DNA from: an uncultured Eubacterium sp.
GTDB lineage: Bacteria > Bacillota > Clostridia > Lachnospirales > Lachnospiraceae
Assembly: GCA_910583555.1 (NCBI GenBank)
Contig: CAJTXO010000005.1
Span: forward strand, 67,319-131,318
Length of the DNA: 64,000 nt
Reading direction: 5' to 3'
The first letter of the stretch is position 1; each line of letters opens with the position of its first letter. The position numbers were made by a program, and so were the translations under genes. Below are positions 63,559 to 64,000 of this stretch, piece by piece. The notes beneath the pieces are model-generated. The model was given only the letters and a program-made list of their open reading frames with translations, was not told the DNA's origin and did not search any database.

Positions 63559-64000
63559 TCAGGTGGCGTTTTTTGAATTTTCTTCATTTGCTACATACTT
63601 CGTGCTTTTATACGAACCCTGCCTTTCCAGCAAACCCAGCCGCATCATTTCTCCGAGAATTGTTCTTGCACGTCTCTGCTGTACCTGAAGTAACTTTTCT
63701 GCCTGATGTGATGTGATCGTTTGATTAAGGTTTACATATTGAAGTACTTGCTTTTGTTGTTTTGACAGTTCCTGTTTCATATTTTTATCGATATTTATCG
63801 GCACTTTATCGGCACCTTCCGCTCCTTTATCGGCATTTATCGGCACTTTATCGGCACTTTCCGCTCCTTTATCGGCACTTATCGGCACTTTATCGGCACT
63901 TTCCGCTCCTTTATCGGCATTTATCGGCACTTTATCGGCACTTTCCGGCACTTTATCGGCACTTTCCGCTCCTTTATCGGCATTTATCGGCACTTTATCG
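63559..64000 (-). CDS. C-terminal end of a winged-helix regulator with a repeat linker (partial)
   Basis: The reading frame is open to the window edge; the true start lies beyond 64000. The visible 147 residues begin with a 14-residue repeat (DKVPINADKGAESA type) over about 75 residues, followed by a winged-helix domain: ELSKQQKQVLQYVNLNQTIT, SHQAEKLLQVQQRRARTILG, EMMRLGLLERQGSYKSTKYV. This tail is typical of Clostridial proteins with an N-terminal AlbA_2/RecG-like ATP-binding domain, which I infer lies outside the window. The linker length is likely to vary between strains. Confidence 0.7.
   Translation of the reverse strand, partial: DKVPINADKGAESADKVPESADKVPINADKGAESADKVPISADKGAESADKVPINADKGAEGADKVPINIDKNMKQELSKQQKQVLQYVNLNQTITSHQAEKLLQVQQRRARTILGEMMRLGLLERQGSYKSTKYVANEENSKNAT
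63785..64000 (-). repeat. 42-bp coding tandem repeat at the window edge
   Basis: At least four copies of a 42-base unit built on TTTATCGGCA with one half-unit. Each full unit encodes 14 residues (DKVPINADKGAESA). Adjacent units have few changes. It continues beyond 64000. Confidence 0.95.

Noticed and set aside
63785..64000. CRISPR-like repeat array
   Set aside because: The 42-base units are contiguous with no spacers and are fully coding in one frame, so this is a protein repeat.

Overview
The window looks like a chromosomal segment of an anaerobic, endospore-forming Clostridia species, most likely a Lachnospiraceae-type gut bacterium. The reasons are the sporulation genes (spoIIGA-sigE, spoIIP, gpr), a B12-dependent methionine synthase without a reactivation domain, many sigma-A promoters of TTGACA-17-TATAAT type, strong AGGAGG ribosome binding sites, and several BlaR1/BlaI pairs and two-gene ABC exporters. 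Base composition is roughly balanced by eye. No phage, integrase, insertion sequence, rRNA operon or CRISPR array was seen. One tRNA (Gln, CUG) is present.

Layout. 1-6.9 kb: an ABC-2 exporter (ATPase plus two permeases, the last cut by the window edge), a divergent histidine kinase/response regulator pair, an XRE regulator, an HD-domain phosphodiesterase-like protein and a HAD phosphatase. 7-18.4 kb: mostly minus-strand housekeeping genes, including ilvN-ilvC, an LCP cell-wall ligase with two glycosyltransferases, proS-metH, a MATE exporter and a histidine phosphatase. 18.5-26 kb: regulators (XRE-LytTR operon and a second XRE), gpr-spoIIP, rpsT, a deoxycytidylate deaminase and a large chemoreceptor. 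26-31.6 kb: guaB with a membrane-anchored amidase, tRNA-Gln, prfC and a secreted beta-helix protein.

31.6-40.4 kb is an accessory cluster read as one minus-strand series: BlaI, BlaR1, a small exported peptide, a 130-residue exported protein, a solute-binding lipoprotein, another lipoprotein, an ABC ATPase, a large permease and a decayed permease remnant. Several of these genes overlap by 11-14 bases. 40.6-47.7 kb holds an ABC-F ATPase, a second BlaI/BlaR1 pair followed by a coiled-coil protein and a FliD-C-like protein, and an alanine/glycine symporter. 47.7-54 kb holds two tandemly duplicated lipoproteins and a tight three-gene module of DUF262 protein, AAA ATPase (DUF3696-like end) and an unrecognised 261-residue protein. 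That module is the best candidate here for a little-described system, probably anti-phage. 54-64 kb: purine salvage (PNP and an MTA/SAH deaminase), lepA-hemW, an Ig-like secreted protein, spoIIGA-sigE with a wide-spaced promoter typical of spoIIG, an S66 carboxypeptidase, and the end of a regulator with a 42-bp coding repeat.

The window also shows recent small duplications: a 101-bp tandem copy of the ilvN 3' end that preserves the stop, a whole-gene lipoprotein duplication with its spacer, a 42-bp expansion inside one lipoprotein, and 42-, 21- and 19-bp repeats elsewhere. All functions are read from sequence motifs alone. No database search was possible, and promoter, operator and terminator calls are by inspection.
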